DNA from: JAABRU01 sp964505535
GTDB taxonomy: Bacteria > Desulfobacterota > Desulfobacteria > Desulfobacterales > Desulfococcaceae
Length of the DNA: 8,132 nt
Reading direction: 5' to 3'
Assembly: GCA_964505535.1 (NCBI GenBank)
Contig: CAZDIU010000246.1
Span: 1 to 8,132 of the forward strand
A program made the position numbers and the translations under genes. Below the pieces are notes generated by a model, which was not told the origin of the DNA, ran no database searches, and saw nothing but the letters and a program-made list of their open reading frames with translations. Positions 6,942 to 8,132 of this stretch are shown piece by piece. Within the stretch, counting starts at the first letter, position 1, and each line of letters starts with the position of its first letter.

Positions 6942-7580
6942 TCAATTGCGCAGCAGGGGCAGGGCAAACAGGGCTGTATTGCCCAGGATGTGAATGGTGA
7001 GCGGAGTCATGAGTTTTCCCTCTTTTTCATAGGCCAGGGCAAAAACAATGCCGCCGACAATCTGTATGATTCCGAATCCGGAATGAAGCACAGCAAAAAA
7101 GGATGTGGTTATCAGCAAGGCTGGGACAATTCCCCATCTTCGGAAAAATCCGTAAACAATTCCCCGGAAAAAAATTTCCTCTGCCACAGGTCCGATGACA
7201 CCGCCCACCGCAAAAAGCAGAATGCGATCTGTGATTTTTTCCGGCAGACGCATGGAAAAAAGTTTCAGTGGATCAGTTCCGGCCAGATGGAGAAGGAGAA
7301 ATCCCGCGCAGACCAGTCCCCCGAATCCCATGGACCAGACCAGGCCTTTTTCCAAACCGGGGCGAATCTGATGCCTGCCCAGTCCGACAATATCCATTTT
7401 TCCTTCCCAAAAATAAACAAGCAGGAGCAGGAGGATAATTTCGGTGATCCGCACCAGTCCGATGCGCAGATAGGGACCGCCCCATTTTGGAGGAACAAAA
7501 AAAACAGCCGCGATTTCAGCAAGCAGGATGAGAAAAAGGGAGGAACAGAAAATTTTCAGTTGGATACGGTCTGCCGCCAT
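6942..7580 (-). CDS. CPBP-family (CAAX protease and bacteriocin-processing, Abi) intramembrane metalloprotease
   Basis: A 212-residue multi-pass membrane protein of the CPBP (Rce1-like) glutamate protease family. The motifs are intact: EEIFFRG (E134, E135, R139), FAVLH ending at H166, and HILGN with H197 and N201. Hydrophobic segments lie at about 9-29, 43-57, 84-101, 119-134, 150-166, 170-185 and 193-209. Members cleave or modify membrane or secreted substrates and some act in bacteriocin immunity; the substrate here is unknown. The start is set by AAGGAG six bases before the ATG at 7578-7580. A longer reading from GTG at 7623-7625 would add 15 residues but lacks that site and lies within the upstream gene. 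The start overlaps the upstream gene by 25 bases, so the two are probably translated together. Confidence 0.92.
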   Translation of the reverse strand: MAADRIQLKIFCSSLFLILLAEIAAVFFVPPKWGGPYLRIGLVRITEIILLLLLVYFWEGKMDIVGLGRHQIRPGLEKGLVWSMGFGGLVCAGFLLLHLAGTDPLKLFSMRLPEKITDRILLFAVGGVIGPVAEEIFFRGIVYGFFRRWGIVPALLITTSFFAVLHSGFGIIQIVGGIVFALAYEKEGKLMTPLTIHILGNTALFALPLLRN

Positions 7581-8132
7581 CCCAGACTCCTTAATGCTTT
7601 GTATGCGTAGAACTGAATATACCACTCATCTGACCGGGGAATTTTTTTCAGGATTTCCCCAATGGCCCTTGCATCTTTTCTTGTTCCCAGAGCATGAAAG
7701 GCCCGGTATGCCACATTGATCTGCGGATCATCTGTCAGTGCCAGTGTGAGAGCGTAAGTCTCAGGAGAACGGCTGACACTCAGGGTTCTGACCAGTTCAT
7801 AGCGTTCAGGTATGTGCGGACTTGCCGCCATGATCTGATGCACATGAAAATCGGCTATCTCCATTTTTTTGTGACAGATATACCGCAGGGCTTTGATTCT
7901 TTCCCCCAAACTCTCTGAATGCAGCATTTGATTCAGTTCGTTGCGCTCAATTTTTCCAATTGCTTCAGGCTGTGAGAAAAAAATCAGAATTGCCGCACCT
8001 GCAAAGCAAAGTGACAGAGCAGAAACAGGAACGAATTTTTTTTTCAGGCAGATGCCGGATACCACCCGGATGGGAAGATACAGAATCATCCAGATGCTCA
8101 GCCCGGAAACCAGAGGCAGGGAAAGAAATGTG
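7556..8132 (-). CDS. Membrane protein with C-terminal HEAT-like repeats, N-terminus beyond the window
   Basis: I do not recognise this protein. The frame is open through the right edge: codons before the ATG at 8087-8089 read TFLSLPLVSGLSIW, hydrophobic and continuous with what follows, and no ribosome binding site precedes that ATG, so the gene is probably truncated by the window. Two membrane segments are likely, about 8050-8131 and 7976-8032, with a KKK loop between them. After these come about 130 residues rich in paired helices, including RAFHALGTRKDARAIGEILKKI and WYIQFYAYKALRSLGW, which resemble HEAT repeats, usually a protein-binding surface. It ends with TGA at 7556-7558 and overlaps the CPBP protease by 25 bases, so the two may be functionally linked. 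If the ATG at 8087-8089 is the true start, it is a complete protein of 177 residues with one or two membrane segments. Confidence 0.75.
   Translation of the reverse strand, partial: TFLSLPLVSGLSIWMILYLPIRVVSGICLKKKFVPVSALSLCFAGAAILIFFSQPEAIGKIERNELNQMLHSESLGERIKALRYICHKKMEIADFHVHQIMAASPHIPERYELVRTLSVSRSPETYALTLALTDDPQINVAYRAFHALGTRKDARAIGEILKKIPRSDEWYIQFYAYKALRSLGWRQTVSN
7587..7592 (-). promoter_or_regulatory. Ribosome binding site that fixes the CPBP protease start
   Basis: AAGGAG on the minus strand lies six bases before the ATG at 7578-7580, ideal spacing. It is inside the last codons of the HEAT-like gene, so ribosomes finishing that gene can restart here. Confidence 0.8.

Noticed and set aside
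6942..7580. Abi (abortive infection) phage defence gene
   Set aside because: The CPBP family is sometimes labelled Abi, but the label comes from a few bacteriocin and phage cases; no defence partner, toxin or bacteriocin gene is visible nearby.
6900..7610. Long open frame (236 codons) on the plus strand opposite the CPBP protease
   Set aside because: The opposite strand encodes all three CPBP motifs and a good ribosome binding site; the plus-strand product is low-complexity polar sequence without recognisable features.

Overview
The window carries six protein-coding genes and one sizeable intergenic element. Two genes run off the ends. Moderate base composition, a NarX-type sensor kinase with a DctB-like Cache domain, and the general style of the proteins suggest a Gram-negative bacterium, plausibly a member of the Desulfobacterota. 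That placement is inference from style only; no marker gene is present.

Layout: at the left edge the C-terminal third or so of a RecD2-like helicase reads rightward and ends at 604. All other genes read leftward. From right to left they are: a membrane protein with HEAT-like repeats that is open to the right edge; a CPBP-family intramembrane protease overlapping it by 25 bases; a DinG-like helicase with a degenerate DnaQ-type N-terminal domain; a Cache-PAS-PAS-HisKA_3 sensor kinase; and its NarL/FixJ response regulator. The DinG-like gene, kinase and regulator are separated by +8 and -8 bases, so they very likely form one transcription unit. A short terminator-like hairpin and a sigma70-like promoter candidate lie between the protease and the DinG-like gene, splitting the leftward genes into two probable units.

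The recD2-like gene and the regulator converge on a 361-base non-coding stretch that holds an 18-base near-perfect inverted repeat, the best candidate here for a dispersed or structured non-coding element.

The most interesting points are the DinG-like protein (exonuclease-like domain without the expected acidic residues, one of four expected iron-sulfur cysteines missing, DEAN in place of DEAH), the co-transcription of a DNA helicase with a membrane-sensing two-component system, and the inverted-repeat element. I did not find a clear new defence system, CRISPR array, tRNA, rRNA or transposase.
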